A stretch of DNA of 64,000 nt from JAHRAW01 sp965249835 (GCA_965249835.1 CBDFMY010000001.1:310001-374000); one strand, 5' to 3'; counted from the stretch's first letter, positions 1 to 9,119 are shown. The notes: generated by a model not told the origin, from the sequence alone. A program made the numbers and translations.

Positions 1-612
1 CTGTCGCATTTGTTGACCACAGTGGGGGCTAGTTTTGTTGAACGCTCCACGAAAATGGGCATTGCACGATTAGATGCGCAGGCTACTGCGGATGCCATTG
101 CAAAGCCGTTGCAGGAAGACGGCATAACAGTGGACGCCGATGCTTTGGAAGATGTAGTGGAAGACAGCCAGCATTATCCTTACTTCATTCAACTTTGGGG
201 CGAGGCCCTTTGGGATCTGGCAAAGCAAAAAGACCTGCAAAAACTGACTGCTCAAGAAATTACCGAAGTAGAAACAAAGATTGAGAACCGCCGATCACAC
301 TTTTATGAACAACGCAGAAAAACATTAGACGATCTTGGGTTGCTGCCGGCCGCTATTGCTATTGCGGCACTATTCCAAGACACGGAAACAACCACATGGG
401 ATAGGCTCAAGGAGATCGTTGCAGATAATTTACCTGCCGATTCACTGGCTACACAGTCGGTTAATGAACATCTGCAAACGTTTATTCGCCATGAATTTAT
501 TTGGAATCCGCCGGACACAATATTATATGAGGCAGGCATCCCGAGTTTGATGAAATATGTCCTGGACCGGCAACGCGAGCATGTGCAAGAAAGATCGCCG
601 GCGGCAGAATGA
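1..612 (+). CDS. AAA-type ATPase, array copy 1 (3' part only)
   Basis: This is the C-terminal half of the first of nine paralogous ATPases; its 5' end lies before the window, and the frame is open from base 1. It begins just after the sensor-1 strand (LAGTPGL in the other copies) and carries the conserved GASFVERSTKMGIARL segment, the block KPLQEDGITVDADALEDVVEDSQ (here quoted only in outline), and the winged-helix-like tail ending REHVQERSPAAE. Its downstream blocks match copy 3 most closely. The array therefore continues upstream of the window. The biochemical role is unknown; ATP-dependent switching is inferred from the intact paralogues. Confidence 0.85.
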   Translation: MSHLLTTVGASFVERSTKMGIARLDAQATADAIAKPLQEDGITVDADALEDVVEDSQHYPYFIQLWGEALWDLAKQKDLQKLTAQEITEVETKIENRRSHFYEQRRKTLDDLGLLPAAIAIAALFQDTETTTWDRLKEIVADNLPADSLATQSVNEHLQTFIRHEFIWNPPDTILYEAGIPSLMKYVLDRQREHVQERSPAAE

Positions 613-1148
613 GTCACGCCACGCGTGACGACATTAATAGTCCAACTCCGCCGGACTTTTTATTCTCAATGTGCCTTTGGCATCTCAACGCGCTTTTGTC
701 CTCTCGATTCACCATTACCCCCCAACCCGTCATTGCCCGGCTTGTTCCGGGCAATCCAGTTAAATATGTCGTCCGGCGTAGCCGGACTCATTTGCTTTGA
801 TGCCGCGCCGTTCGATGCGAGAATGACGGCAAGACGATGGTGCTTACCGCTAGTGTATGAGTGCGTCCCGGCGGCTAACACCGCCACTCTGGATTCCCGC
901 CTGCCGGCGAGAATGACAAATAAGAGTCGTCATTGCCCGGCTTGTTCCGGGCAATGACGGGGTGGGGGGGGGTAATAGTGTCGTCACACGTAGCGTGACT
1001 CATTTGCGGCGTAGCCGCGATATAAGGAGTTCGGCTGCGCCGAACGGTTTAATAACTGGATTGCCCGGCCAATGATAATATGGGCCGGGCAATGACGAGT
1101 TGGGGGCGAATTGGACAATGACATCCCTGCCGTCATCCTCGCGGCAGG
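613..1148. repeat. Intergenic palindromic repeat cluster, no gene
   Basis: A stretch without a credible gene. It contains GTCACGC-type hairpins with a GTA-like loop (around 612-628 and 990-1008), a block beginning TTCTCAATGTGCC (662-712) found in at least ten other spacers, CCGGGCAAT palindromes (725-765, 928-960, 1060-1100), a CTCGCCGGCAGGCGG-type module (about 890-915) and a run of nine to ten G near 963-972. Short open frames here read through these repeats and are rejected as genes. Confidence 0.8.
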
Positions 1149-1243
1149 CGCAAAAAATCGCCAGAATTTCATAATAAAAGAGTATACTATGCGGAAGAAC
1201 CAGTTGCTCGATTGAGCATTGGATAGCGAATGAGGAGGCCATC
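1149..1243 (+). promoter_or_regulatory. Type A leader of ATPase copy 2
   Basis: Conserved in front of copies 2, 3, 5 and 8. It has an AT-rich stretch, TATACT at 1183-1188 (a possible -10 box inside the palindrome AGTATACT, no clear -35), a conserved 8-codon frame MRKNQLLD at 1189-1215, and GAGGAGG just upstream of the ATG at 1244. Here the upstream in-frame ATG seen in other type A copies is changed to ATA, which supports the downstream start. Confidence 0.55.
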
Positions 1244-2477
1244 ATGACACCCACAAGAACACGAAATCCGTTCAAGCCAGGTGATGGGCAACGCCCGCCC
1301 TATCTGGCAGGCCGAGAAAATGAGCAGGGTCGGCTCAGACAGATATTGGCAGACATGGCTGATGGGGATTCGCCTGCCGCCAACATGGTTATGTATGGGC
1401 CACGCGGCATGGGTAAAACCGTGTTGTTGCATTGGTTAAAAGATGAAATTGGGGAATATAAAAAACCGCGATTTTTTCATAAGAAAAGCAATCAGGTATG
1501 CACATGTTCGACCACCGCTAATAAATTAGCAACGCCAGCAAAAATGTGGACGTTTTTATTGTCTGAGGAAACTTTGGCGGAAAAGGTATTGGGTGGCGAA
1601 ACAACAGCAGGTGTTAAGGCCGGGGCGTCTGCTGCTGATACAGTTTCGGCTGAGGCGTTTATTGCTAAGACTATGGAAGGAAAAAGAGCCTACTGATGGC
1701 GTTTTATTAAACGCTTTGATTTCTCAATGCAAAAAAAATCCCTTGGTGGCTCTGGTGGATGAAGCACATACCATGGAACCGGGTCTGTGTCGTAGTTTGC
1801 TAAACCTGAGTCAAGAGGTACGAGAGGAAGCCCCTTTTTTACTGGTTCTCGCCGGCACTCCTGGGTTGGCACATTTGTTGACCACAGTGGGGGCTAGTTT
1901 TGTTGAACGTTCCACGAAAATGGGCATTGCGCGATTAGATGCGCAGGCCACTGCGGATGCTATTGTAAAGCCGTTGGATGCCGATGGCGTACACATCGCC
2001 GCCGATGCTTTGGAACATGTAGTGGAAGACAGCCAGCACTATCCTTACTTCATTCAACTTTGGGGCGAGGCCCTTTGGGATCTGGCAAAGGAAAAAGACC
2101 TGCAAAAACTGACTTCTGAAGAAATTGCCGAAGTAGAAACAAAGATTGAGAACCGCCGGTTAAACTTTTATGAAGAACGCAGAGCAACATTAGACGACCT
2201 TGAACTGCTGCCGGCGGCTGTTGCTATTGCGACAGTATTCCAAGACACGGAAACAACCACAAGGGATAGGCTCAAAGAGATCATTGCAGATAATTTACCT
2301 GTTGATTCACTGGCTACACAGTCGGTTAATGAGCATCTACGAACGCTTATTCGCCATGAATTTATTTGGAATCCACCAGATTCAATATTATATGAGGCAG
2401 GCATCCCGAGTTTGATGAAATATGTCCTGGACCGGCAGCGCGAGCATGTGCAAAAAGCATCGCCGGCAGCAGAATGA
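1244..2477 (+). pseudogene. AAA-type ATPase, array copy 2, frameshifted
   Basis: A full-length relative of copy 3 broken by one extra T at about 1672: the sequence GCTAAGACTATGG replaces GCTAAGACATGG of copy 3. The first frame (1244-1696) encodes a type A N-terminus (NPFKPGDGQRPPYLAGREN), Walker A GPRGMGKT and the shared type I central cassette, then 7 foreign residues. The second frame continues with Walker B (VALVDEAH), sensor 1 (LAGTPGL) and the C-terminal half to 2477. Its C-terminal blocks (DADGVHIAADALEHV, DDLELLPAAV) resemble copy 9 more than copy 3. The product is probably inactive unless ribosomes shift frame at the junction; no slippery heptamer is evident there. Confidence 0.85.
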
Positions 2478-2609
2478 GTCACGCCACGCGTGACGACATT
2501 AATAGCCCAACTCCGCCGGACTTTTTATTCTCAATGTGCCTTTGGCATCTCAACGCGCTTTTGTCCTCTCGATTCACTTGTTACCTATCATTTGTCATCC
2601 TCGCGGCAG
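2478..2609. repeat. Short repeat spacer between copies 2 and 3
   Basis: Contains a GTCACGCC-ACGCGTGAC hairpin just after the stop codon and the TTCTCAATGTGCC module, then joins directly to the type A leader. No gene. Confidence 0.7.
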
Positions 2610-2705
2610 GCGCAAAAAATCGCCAGAATTTCATAATAAAAGAGTATACTATGCGGAAGAACCAGTTGCTCGATTGAGCATTGGATGGCGAATGAGGAGG
2701 CCATC
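2610..2705 (+). promoter_or_regulatory. Type A leader of ATPase copy 3
   Basis: Same leader as copy 2: TATACT at about 2645-2650, the 8-codon frame MRKNQLLD at 2651-2677, and GAGGAGG ahead of a GTG start at 2706. An in-frame ATG at 2685 would add MANEEAI, but it lies before the ribosome binding site. Confidence 0.55.
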
Positions 2706-3935
2706 GTGACACCCACAAGAACACGAAATCCGTTCAAGCCAGGAGATGGGCAACGCCCGCCCTATCTGGCAGGCCGAGAAAATGAGCAGGGTCGGCTCAG
2801 ACAGATATTGGCAGACATGGCTGATGGGGATTCGCCTGCCGCCAACATGGTTATGTATGGGCCCAGGGGCATGGGCAAAACCGTGTTGTTGCATTGGTTA
2901 AAAGATGAAATTGGGGAATATAAAAAACCACGATTTTTTGATAAGAAAAGCAATCAGGTACGCACATGTTCGACCACCGCTAATAAATTAGCAACGCCAG
3001 CAAAAATGTGGACGTTTTTATTGTCTGAGGAAACTTTGGCGGAAAAGGTGTTGGGTGGCGAAACAACAGCAGGTGTTAAGGCAGGGGCGTCTGCTGCTGA
3101 TACAGTTTCGGCTGAGGCGTTTATTGCTAAGACATGGAAGGAAAAAGAGCCTACTGATGGCGTTTTATTAAACGCTTTGATTTATCAATGCAAAAAAAAT
3201 CCCTTGGTGGTTCTGGTGGATGAAGCACACATGATGGAACCAGGGCAATGTCGTGCTTTGTTAAACATTAGTCAAGAGGTGCGAGAGAAAGCACCCCTTT
3301 TGCTAGTACTCGCCGGTACGCCCGGTCTATCGCATTTATTGACGACAGTTGGTGCTAGTTTTGTTGAACGTTCCACGAAAATGGGCATTGCGCGATTAGA
3401 TGCGCAGGCCACTGCGGACGCCATTGTAAAACCGTTGCAGGAAGACGGCATAACAGTGGACGCCGATGCTTTGGAAGATGTAGTGGAAGACAGCCAGCAC
3501 TATCCTTATTTCATTCAACTCTGGGGCGCGGTTCTCTGGGATCTGGCAAAGGAAAAAGACCTGCAAAAACTGACTGCTCAAGAAATTACCGAAGTAGAAA
3601 CAAAGATTGAGAACCGCCGATCACACTTTTATGAACAACGCAGAAAAACATTAGACGATCTTGGATTGCTGCCGGCCGCTATTGCTATTGCGGCACTATT
3701 CCAAGACACGGAAACAACCACAATGGACACGCTCATAGATGTTATTGCAGATAATTCACCTGCCGATTCACTGGCTACACAGTCGGTTAATGAGCATCTG
3801 CAAACGTTTATTCGCCATGAATTTATTTGGAATCCACCGGACACAATATTATATGAGGCGGGCATCCCGAGTTTGATGAAATATGTCTTGGACCGGCAGC
3901 GCGAGCATGTGCAAAAAGTATCGCCGCCGAAATGA
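2706..3935 (+). CDS. AAA-type ATPase, array copy 3
   Basis: A 409-residue P-loop ATPase. Order of parts: N-terminal motif NPFKPG...PPYLAGREN (residues 8-26) typical of a broad AAA/STAND-like family of ATP-binding proteins; Walker A GPRGMGKT (52-59); the type I central cassette (about 65-160, KDEIGEYKKPRFF start); Walker B VVLVDEAH (168-175); sensor-1 LAGTPGL (202-208); a conserved lid segment with FVERSTKMGIARL; and a C-terminal helical, winged-helix-like tail. GTG start chosen because GAGGAGG lies just upstream and copy 2 lacks the alternative ATG. It ends SPPK instead of SPAAE. The cellular role is unknown; a nucleotide-driven switch or remodeller is inferred. Confidence 0.85.
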   Translation: MTPTRTRNPFKPGDGQRPPYLAGRENEQGRLRQILADMADGDSPAANMVMYGPRGMGKTVLLHWLKDEIGEYKKPRFFDKKSNQVRTCSTTANKLATPAKMWTFLLSEETLAEKVLGGETTAGVKAGASAADTVSAEAFIAKTWKEKEPTDGVLLNALIYQCKKNPLVVLVDEAHMMEPGQCRALLNISQEVREKAPLLLVLAGTPGLSHLLTTVGASFVERSTKMGIARLDAQATADAIVKPLQEDGITVDADALEDVVEDSQHYPYFIQLWGAVLWDLAKEKDLQKLTAQEITEVETKIENRRSHFYEQRRKTLDDLGLLPAAIAIAALFQDTETTTMDTLIDVIADNSPADSLATQSVNEHLQTFIRHEFIWNPPDTILYEAGIPSLMKYVLDRQREHVQKVSPPK

Positions 3936-4002
3936 TAGCGGCTAACGCCGTCTAGTTTTTGTCACGCAACGCGTGACACTAAAACAGCAAAACGACCATG
4001 GC
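3936..4002. repeat. Short palindromic spacer between copies 3 and 4
   Basis: Contains a GCGGCTAACGCCGT-like hairpin and GTCACGC...GCGTGACAC hairpin. No gene. Confidence 0.6.
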
Positions 4003-4097
4003 GCAAAAGACAAGCGCAATTCCATAAAAAGAGTATACACTGCAAGAGTTAGTTGGTTGTTCTGATAACCTATTAAATAGCAAATGAGGCATTGGTT
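4003..4097 (+). promoter_or_regulatory. Type B leader of ATPase copy 4
   Basis: Shares CCATAAAAAGAGTATAC with type A leaders, then diverges to a sequence with AGTTAGTTGGTTGTTCTGATAACC and ends ATGAGGCATTGGTT before the ATG. TATACA near 4034 is a possible -10 box; no clear -35 was seen. GAGG at 4086-4089 is the likely ribosome binding site. Confidence 0.5.
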
Positions 4098-5330
4098 ATG
4101 ACAGAGATTGGTGATTTTAATCCGTTTAATCCGGGTAGCGGAGGATCCCCGCCTTACCTGGCCGGTCGAGAAAATGAGCAGGGGCGGCTTAGGAAAATAT
4201 TGGCAGAAATGTCTGCCGGAAGGTCGCCTGGCACCGACATGGTTATGTATGGGCCCCGGGGCATGGGCAAAACCGTGTTATTGCATTGGTTAAAAGATGA
4301 AATTGGGGAATATAAAAAACCGCGATTTTTTCATAAGAAAAGCAATCAGGTATGCACATGTTCGACCACCGCTAATAAATTAGCAACGCCAGCAAAAATG
4401 TGGACGTTTTTATTGTCTGAGGAAACTTTGGCGGAAAAGGTATTGGGTGGCGAAACAACAGCAGGTGTTAAGGCCGGGGCGTCTGCTACTGATATAGTTT
4501 CGGCTGAGGCGTTTATTGCTAAGACGTGGAAGGAAAAAGAGCCTACTGATGGCGTTTTATTAAACGCTTTGATTTATCAATGCAAAAAAAATCCCTTGGT
4601 GGTTCTGGTGGATGAAGCACACATGATGGAACCAGGGCAATGTCGTGCTTTGTTAAACATTAGTCAAGAGGTGCGAGAGAAAGCACCCCTTTTGCTAGTA
4701 CTCGCCGGTACGCCCGGTCTATCGCATTTATTGACGACAGTTGGTGCTAGTTTTGTTGAGCGTTCCACGAAAATGGGCATTGCACGATTAGATGCACAGG
4801 CTACTGCGGATGCCATTGTAAAGCCGTTAAATGAACATGGCATAAATATAGACGACAATACGCTTGCACAGATCGTTGAAGACAGCCAGCACTATCCGTA
4901 TTTCATTCAACTTTGGGGCGCGGCTCTCTGGGATCTGGCAAAGCAAAAAGACCTGCAAAAACTCACATCTCAAGAAATTGCCGAAGTAGAAACAAAGATT
5001 GAGAACCGCCGATCAAACTTTTATGAACAACGCAGAAAAACATTAAGCGATCTTGGGTTGCTGCCGGCGGCTGTTGCTATTGCAACAATATTCCAAGACG
5101 CGGAAACAACCACAATGGATACGCTCATAGATGTTATTGCAGATAATTCACCTGTCGATTCACATGCTACACAGTCGGTTAATGAACATCTGCAAACGCT
5201 TATTCGCCATGAATTTATTTGGAATCCGCCGGATACGATTTTATATGAGGCAGGCATCCCGAGTTTGATGAGATATGTTCTGGACCGGCAACGCGAGCAT
5301 GTGCAAAAAACATCGCCGGCAGCAGAATGA
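4098..5330 (+). CDS. AAA-type ATPase, array copy 4
   Basis: A 410-residue paralogue. It has the type B N-terminus (MTEIGDFNPFNPGSGG, then PPYLAGREN), Walker A GPRGMGKT, the same type I central cassette as copies 2, 3 and 6, Walker B VVLVDEAH, sensor 1 LAGTPGL, and the C-terminal block NEHGINIDDNTLAQIV in place of the QEDGITVDADALEDV of copy 3. The block MDTLIDVIADNSP is shared with copy 3. The ATG at 4098 was preferred over TTG 4092 because GAGG then lies 8 bases upstream. The gene is thus a hybrid: type B front, type I middle, a different tail block. Function unknown. Confidence 0.85.
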   Translation: MTEIGDFNPFNPGSGGSPPYLAGRENEQGRLRKILAEMSAGRSPGTDMVMYGPRGMGKTVLLHWLKDEIGEYKKPRFFHKKSNQVCTCSTTANKLATPAKMWTFLLSEETLAEKVLGGETTAGVKAGASATDIVSAEAFIAKTWKEKEPTDGVLLNALIYQCKKNPLVVLVDEAHMMEPGQCRALLNISQEVREKAPLLLVLAGTPGLSHLLTTVGASFVERSTKMGIARLDAQATADAIVKPLNEHGINIDDNTLAQIVEDSQHYPYFIQLWGAALWDLAKQKDLQKLTSQEIAEVETKIENRRSNFYEQRRKTLSDLGLLPAAVAIATIFQDAETTTMDTLIDVIADNSPVDSHATQSVNEHLQTLIRHEFIWNPPDTILYEAGIPSLMRYVLDRQREHVQKTSPAAE

Positions 5331-5435
5331 GTCACGCGTAGCGTGAAAAACCGCCGAAATTTCATAATAAAGAGTATACTATGCGGAAGAACCAGTTGCT
5401 CGATTGAGCATTGGATGGCGAATGAGGAAGCCATC
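5331..5435 (+). promoter_or_regulatory. Type A leader of ATPase copy 5
   Basis: The spacer from copy 4 is only about 100 bases: a GTCACGCGTAGCGTGA hairpin over the stop codon, then the type A leader with TATACT at 5375-5380, the 8-codon frame MRKNQLLD at 5381-5407 and GAGGAAG before ATG 5436. Confidence 0.55.
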
Positions 5436-6611
5436 ATGACACCCACAAAAACACGAAATCCGTTTAGACCAGGTGATGGGCAACGCCCGCCCTATCTGGC
5501 CGGCAGGGAAAATGAGCAGAATCGGCTCAGGGAGATATTAGCAGATATGGCTGATGGAGATTCTCCTGCCGCCAATATGGTTATGTATGGGCCACGGGGC
5601 ATGGGTAAAACCGTGTTGCTAAATTGGTTCGCAAATGAAGCCAAAAAAACCGATACGAAGGATAATTCTATACGTACAATTCCTGAGACCCCTAATAATT
5701 TAAACACTCCGGAAGCAATGTGGGGATCTCTAATCTCTAAAAATTGGGCGCAAAGACTACTGCCCGATAGAAAACAACTCGGATATGGTGGATATGTTTC
5801 TGCTACTTGGACTGAAAATACTACTCCACCGAAATATCTGTTAAATAAATTGATTAACCAATGTAAAAAAAGTCCTTTGGTGTTTCTGTTGGATGAAGCG
5901 CATCAAATGGAACCAGAGCAATGCCGTGCCTTGTTAAACCTGAGCCAACAGGTACGAGCCGAAGCACCTTTTTTGCTGGTTCTCGCTGGCACTCCTGGTC
6001 TGAGACATTTCCTGAAGACAGTAGGGGCTAGTTTTGTTGAACGCTCCCATGTGATTGGCATTGCGCGGCTAAATGCGCAGGCTACTGCGGATGCTATTGT
6101 AAAACCGTTGCAGGAAGACGGCATAACAGTGGACGCCGATGCTTTGGAAGAAGTAGTGGAAGACAGCCAGCATTATCCGTATTTCATTCAACTTTGGGGC
6201 GCGGCTCTCTGGGATCTGGCAAAGCAAAAAGACCTGCAAAAACTCACATCTCAAGACATTGCCGAAGTAGAAACAAAGATTGAGAACCGCCGAGCAAACT
6301 TTTATGAAGAACGCAGAAAAACATTAGACGATCTTGGATTGCTATCGGCGGCTATTGCTATTGCAACACTATTCCAAGACACGGAAACAACCACATGGGA
6401 TAGGCTAAAAGAGATCGTTACAGATAATTTACCTGTCGATTCACATGCTACACAGTCGGTTAATGAACATCTGCAAACGTTTATTCGCCATGAATTTATT
6501 TGGAATCCACCGGATACGATTTTATATGAGGCGGGCATCCCGAGTTTGATGAAATATGTCTTGGACCGGCAACGCGAGCATGTGCAAAAAGCATCGCCGG
6601 CAGCAGAATGA
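5436..6611 (+). CDS. AAA-type ATPase, array copy 5
   Basis: A 391-residue paralogue with a type A N-terminus (MTPTKTRNPFRPGDGQ), Walker A GPRGMGKT, and its own central cassette (type II: begins FANEAKKTDTKDNSIRTI, contains MWGSLISKNWAQRL), about 18 residues shorter than type I. Walker B is VFLLDEAH; sensor 1 is LAGTPGLRHFL. The lid segment reads ERSHVIGIARLNAQ rather than ERSTKMGIARLDAQ. The tail blocks are QEDGITVDADALEEV and WDRLKEIVTDNLP, shared with copy 1. Start chosen by the GAGGAAG ribosome binding site. Function unknown. Confidence 0.85.
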   Translation: MTPTKTRNPFRPGDGQRPPYLAGRENEQNRLREILADMADGDSPAANMVMYGPRGMGKTVLLNWFANEAKKTDTKDNSIRTIPETPNNLNTPEAMWGSLISKNWAQRLLPDRKQLGYGGYVSATWTENTTPPKYLLNKLINQCKKSPLVFLLDEAHQMEPEQCRALLNLSQQVRAEAPFLLVLAGTPGLRHFLKTVGASFVERSHVIGIARLNAQATADAIVKPLQEDGITVDADALEEVVEDSQHYPYFIQLWGAALWDLAKQKDLQKLTSQDIAEVETKIENRRANFYEERRKTLDDLGLLSAAIAIATLFQDTETTTWDRLKEIVTDNLPVDSHATQSVNEHLQTFIRHEFIWNPPDTILYEAGIPSLMKYVLDRQREHVQKASPAAE

Positions 6612-6939
6612 GTCACGCCACGCGTGACGACATTAATAGTCCAACTCCGCCAGACTTTTTATTCTCAATGTGCCTTTGGCATCTCAACGCGCTTTTGTCC
6701 TCTCGATTCACCATTACCCCCCAACCCGTCATTGCCCGGCTTGTTCCGGGCAATCCAGTTAAATATCTGTCACGCGTAGCGTGACTCCTTATTCTCAATG
6801 TGCCTTTGTCCTCTCGATTCACTGTTACCCCCCATTCGTCATCCTCGCCGGCAGGCGGGAATCCAGACGCGGCGAAGCCGGGCAATGACGGATTGGGGGC
6901 GAATTGGACAATGACATCCCTGCCGTCATCCTCGCGGCA
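6612..6939. repeat. Palindromic repeat cluster between copies 5 and 6
   Basis: Holds GTCACGC hairpins at 6612-6628 and 6768-6784, two copies of the TTCTCAATGTGCC module (6660-6710, 6788-6830), a CCGGGCAAT palindrome (about 6728-6760) and a CTCGCCGGCAGGCGG module near 6842-6870. No gene. Confidence 0.75.
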
Positions 6940-7038
6940 GGCGCAAAAACCGCCGGGAGCGCCATAAAAAAGAGTATACACTACAAGAGTTAGTTGGTTG
7001 TTCTGATAACCTATTAAATAGCGAATGAGGCGTTGGTT
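6940..7038 (+). promoter_or_regulatory. Type B leader of ATPase copy 6
   Basis: Shares CATAAAAAAGAGTATACACTACAAG, then the GTTAGTTGGTTGTTCTGATAACC stretch and ATGAGGCGTTGGTT before ATG 7039. Like copy 9 it has GCG where copies 4 and 7 have GCA before TTGGTT. Confidence 0.5.
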
Positions 7039-7462
7039 ATGACACAGATTGAAGGTTTGAATCCGTTTAGGCCCGGTAGCGGAGCAACCCCGCCTTATCT
7101 GGCCGGTCGAGAAAATGAGCAGGGGCGGCTTAGGAAAATATTGGCAGAAATGTCTGCCGGAAGGTCGCCTGGCACCGACATGGTTATGTATGGGCCCCGG
7201 GGCATGGGCAAAACCGTGTTATTGCATTGGTTAAAAGATGAAATTGGGGAATATAAAAAACCGCGATTTTTTCATAAGAAAAGCAATCAGGTATGCACAT
7301 GTTCGACCACCGCTAATAAATTAGCAACGCCAGCAAAAATGTGGACGTTTTTATTGTCTGAGGAAACTTTGGCGGAAAAGGTATTGGGTGGCGAAACAAC
7401 AGCAGGTGTTAAGGCCGGGGCGTCTGCTACTGATATAGTTTCGGCTGAGGCGTTTATTGCTA

Positions 7463-8308
7463 GATAGTGTCGTCATAAGATTTTAGCCCAAAGCATCATA
7501 CACCTAATCTGCACAGCGGCAACGAATGAACTGGTATTCTTTGCATAGCGTGTTGCAATACCACGCCAACGCTTAAGATGCAAGAATGCATTCTCGACTA
7601 AATGCCTGATTTTATATAGGTGTTTGTCATATTCTCGTTGCTCTTTTCTATTCTTCTTTGGTGGGATCACAACTTTCATATTTTGTGATTTTGCTTGGTC
7701 CAATATCTCTTGTGTGTCATAGGCTCTATCGGCTAATAAGTATTCGCCTTCAAAGCCATCAATCAATGCGCTAGCCTGAGTGCAATCAGCTCGGGTGCCT
7801 TTTGTAACAATAAATCTGATCGGCATACCATGCGCATCCACGGCCAAATGTATCTTTGTGTTAAGCCCCCTTTTGTCCGACTCATAGCTTGATTGCCTCC
7901 CACTGCTCCTGCCGCGTGTGGATGGACTTTAATATGACTGGCATCAATCATAATCCATTCAAAGTCTGGCTCATCGATTATCTGCGATAACAAGTTTTCC
8001 CAGATGCCTTTATCACGCCAACGACAAAAGCGTCTATGCGTGTTCTTCCAATCGCCATAATCAGGGGGCAAGTCCCGCCATGGCGCGCCTGCGCGTAGAA
8101 TCCAGAATACTGCATTAAGGAATAAGCGGTTGTCTTTAGCGATACCCCCATGCATGCCTTTTTGCCCTGTAAGATGCGGTGATAGTAATTTCCATGTGTT
8201 GTCGTTTATGTCGTGTCTTTTGTGTGCGGGCGTTGTCATGATGCGGCTCACTTTTGTTGTTGAAAATGGATATTATACAGCTGATTTTTAACTTATGACG
8301 ACACTATC
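7463..8308 (-). mobile_element. IS5-family (IS427-like) insertion sequence
   Basis: An 846-base element with 17-base perfect terminal inverted repeats GATAGTGTCGTCATAAG and a TA (or CTA) direct duplication on both sides, seen as GCTA|element|TAAGAC. It carries one transposase gene in two overlapping frames. The size, ends, target TA and frameshift arrangement match the IS427 group of the IS5 family. It lies inside ATPase copy 6 in the opposite orientation. Confidence 0.92.
7473..8239 (-). CDS. IS5-family transposase (two frames joined by -1 frameshift)
   Basis: DDE transposase of about 255 residues if the frames join. OrfA (start ATG 8239, to 7763) has the N-terminal IS5 domain with RHDINDNTWKLLSPHL, FWILRAGAPWRDLP and MIDASHIKVH, the last holding the first catalytic Asp. 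OrfB (to 7473) holds LADRAYDTQEI with the second Asp and VENAFLHLKRWRGIATRY with the catalytic Glu. The join is at AAAAGGGGGC (minus strand, about 7865-7874), giving TKGGLNTKIHLAVD, as expected for an A AAA GGG slippery site. Both frames are otherwise undamaged, so the element may be active. Confidence 0.88.
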
Positions 8309-9119
8309 TAAGACGTGGAAGGAAAAAGAGCCTACTGATGGCGTTTTATTAAACGCTTTGATTTATCAATGCAAAAAAAATCCCTTGGTGGTTCTGGTGG
8401 ATGAAGCACATACCATGGAACCGGGTCTGTGTCGTAGTTTGCTAAACCTGAGTCAAGAGGTACGAGAGGAAGCACCTTTTTTGCTAGTACTCGCAGGTAC
8501 ACCCGGTCTGTCGCATTTGTTGACCACAGTGGGGGCTAGTTTTGTTGAACGTTCCACGAAAATGGGCATTGCACGATTAGATGCGCAGGCCACTGCGGAC
8601 GCCATTGTAAAGCCGTTAAATGAACATGGCATAGAAATAGACGACAACACGCTTGCACAGGTCGTTGAAGACAGCCAGCACTATCCTTACTTTATTCAAC
8701 TTTGGGGCGAAGCCCTTTGGGATGTGGCAAAGGAAAAAGACCTGCAAAAACTAACATCACAAGAAATTACCGAAGTAGAAACAAAGATTGAGAACCGCCG
8801 ATCAAACTTTTATGAAGAACGCAGAAAAACATTAGACGATCTTGGATTGCTGCCGGCGGCTATTGTTATTGCGATGCTATTCCAAGACACGGAAACAACC
8901 ACATGGGATAGGCTCAAGGAGATCGTTGCAGATAATTTACCTGTCGATTCACCTGCTACACAGTCGGTTAATGAGCATCTGCAAACGTTTATTCGCCATG
9001 AATTTATTTGGAATCCGCCGGACACAATATTATATGAGGCAGGCATCCCGAGTTTGATGAGATATGTCCTGGACCGGCAGCGCGAGCATGTGCAAAAAGT
9101 ATCGCCGGCGGCAGAATGA

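Larger units (their letters stand above)
7039..9119 (+). pseudogene. AAA-type ATPase, array copy 6, split by an IS element
   Basis: Two halves, 7039-7462 and 8309-9119, flank an 846-base IS. Removing the element with one copy of its TA duplication restores one open frame of type B N-terminus (MTQIEGLNPFRPGSGA), type I central cassette and C-terminal half (KPLNEHGIEIDDNTLAQV, WDRLKEIVADNLP, ending KVSPAAE). The insertion point is inside the central cassette, after residue A of EAFIA. The upstream half stops at once within the IS; the downstream half could be read only from a new start near 8295. The two halves show no further damage, so the insertion is probably recent. Confidence 0.9.

Noticed and set aside
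609..957. Overlapping open frames after ATPase copy 1 (up to 110 codons)
   Set aside because: They read through palindromic repeat modules that recur elsewhere in other frames; no conserved protein and no ribosome binding site.
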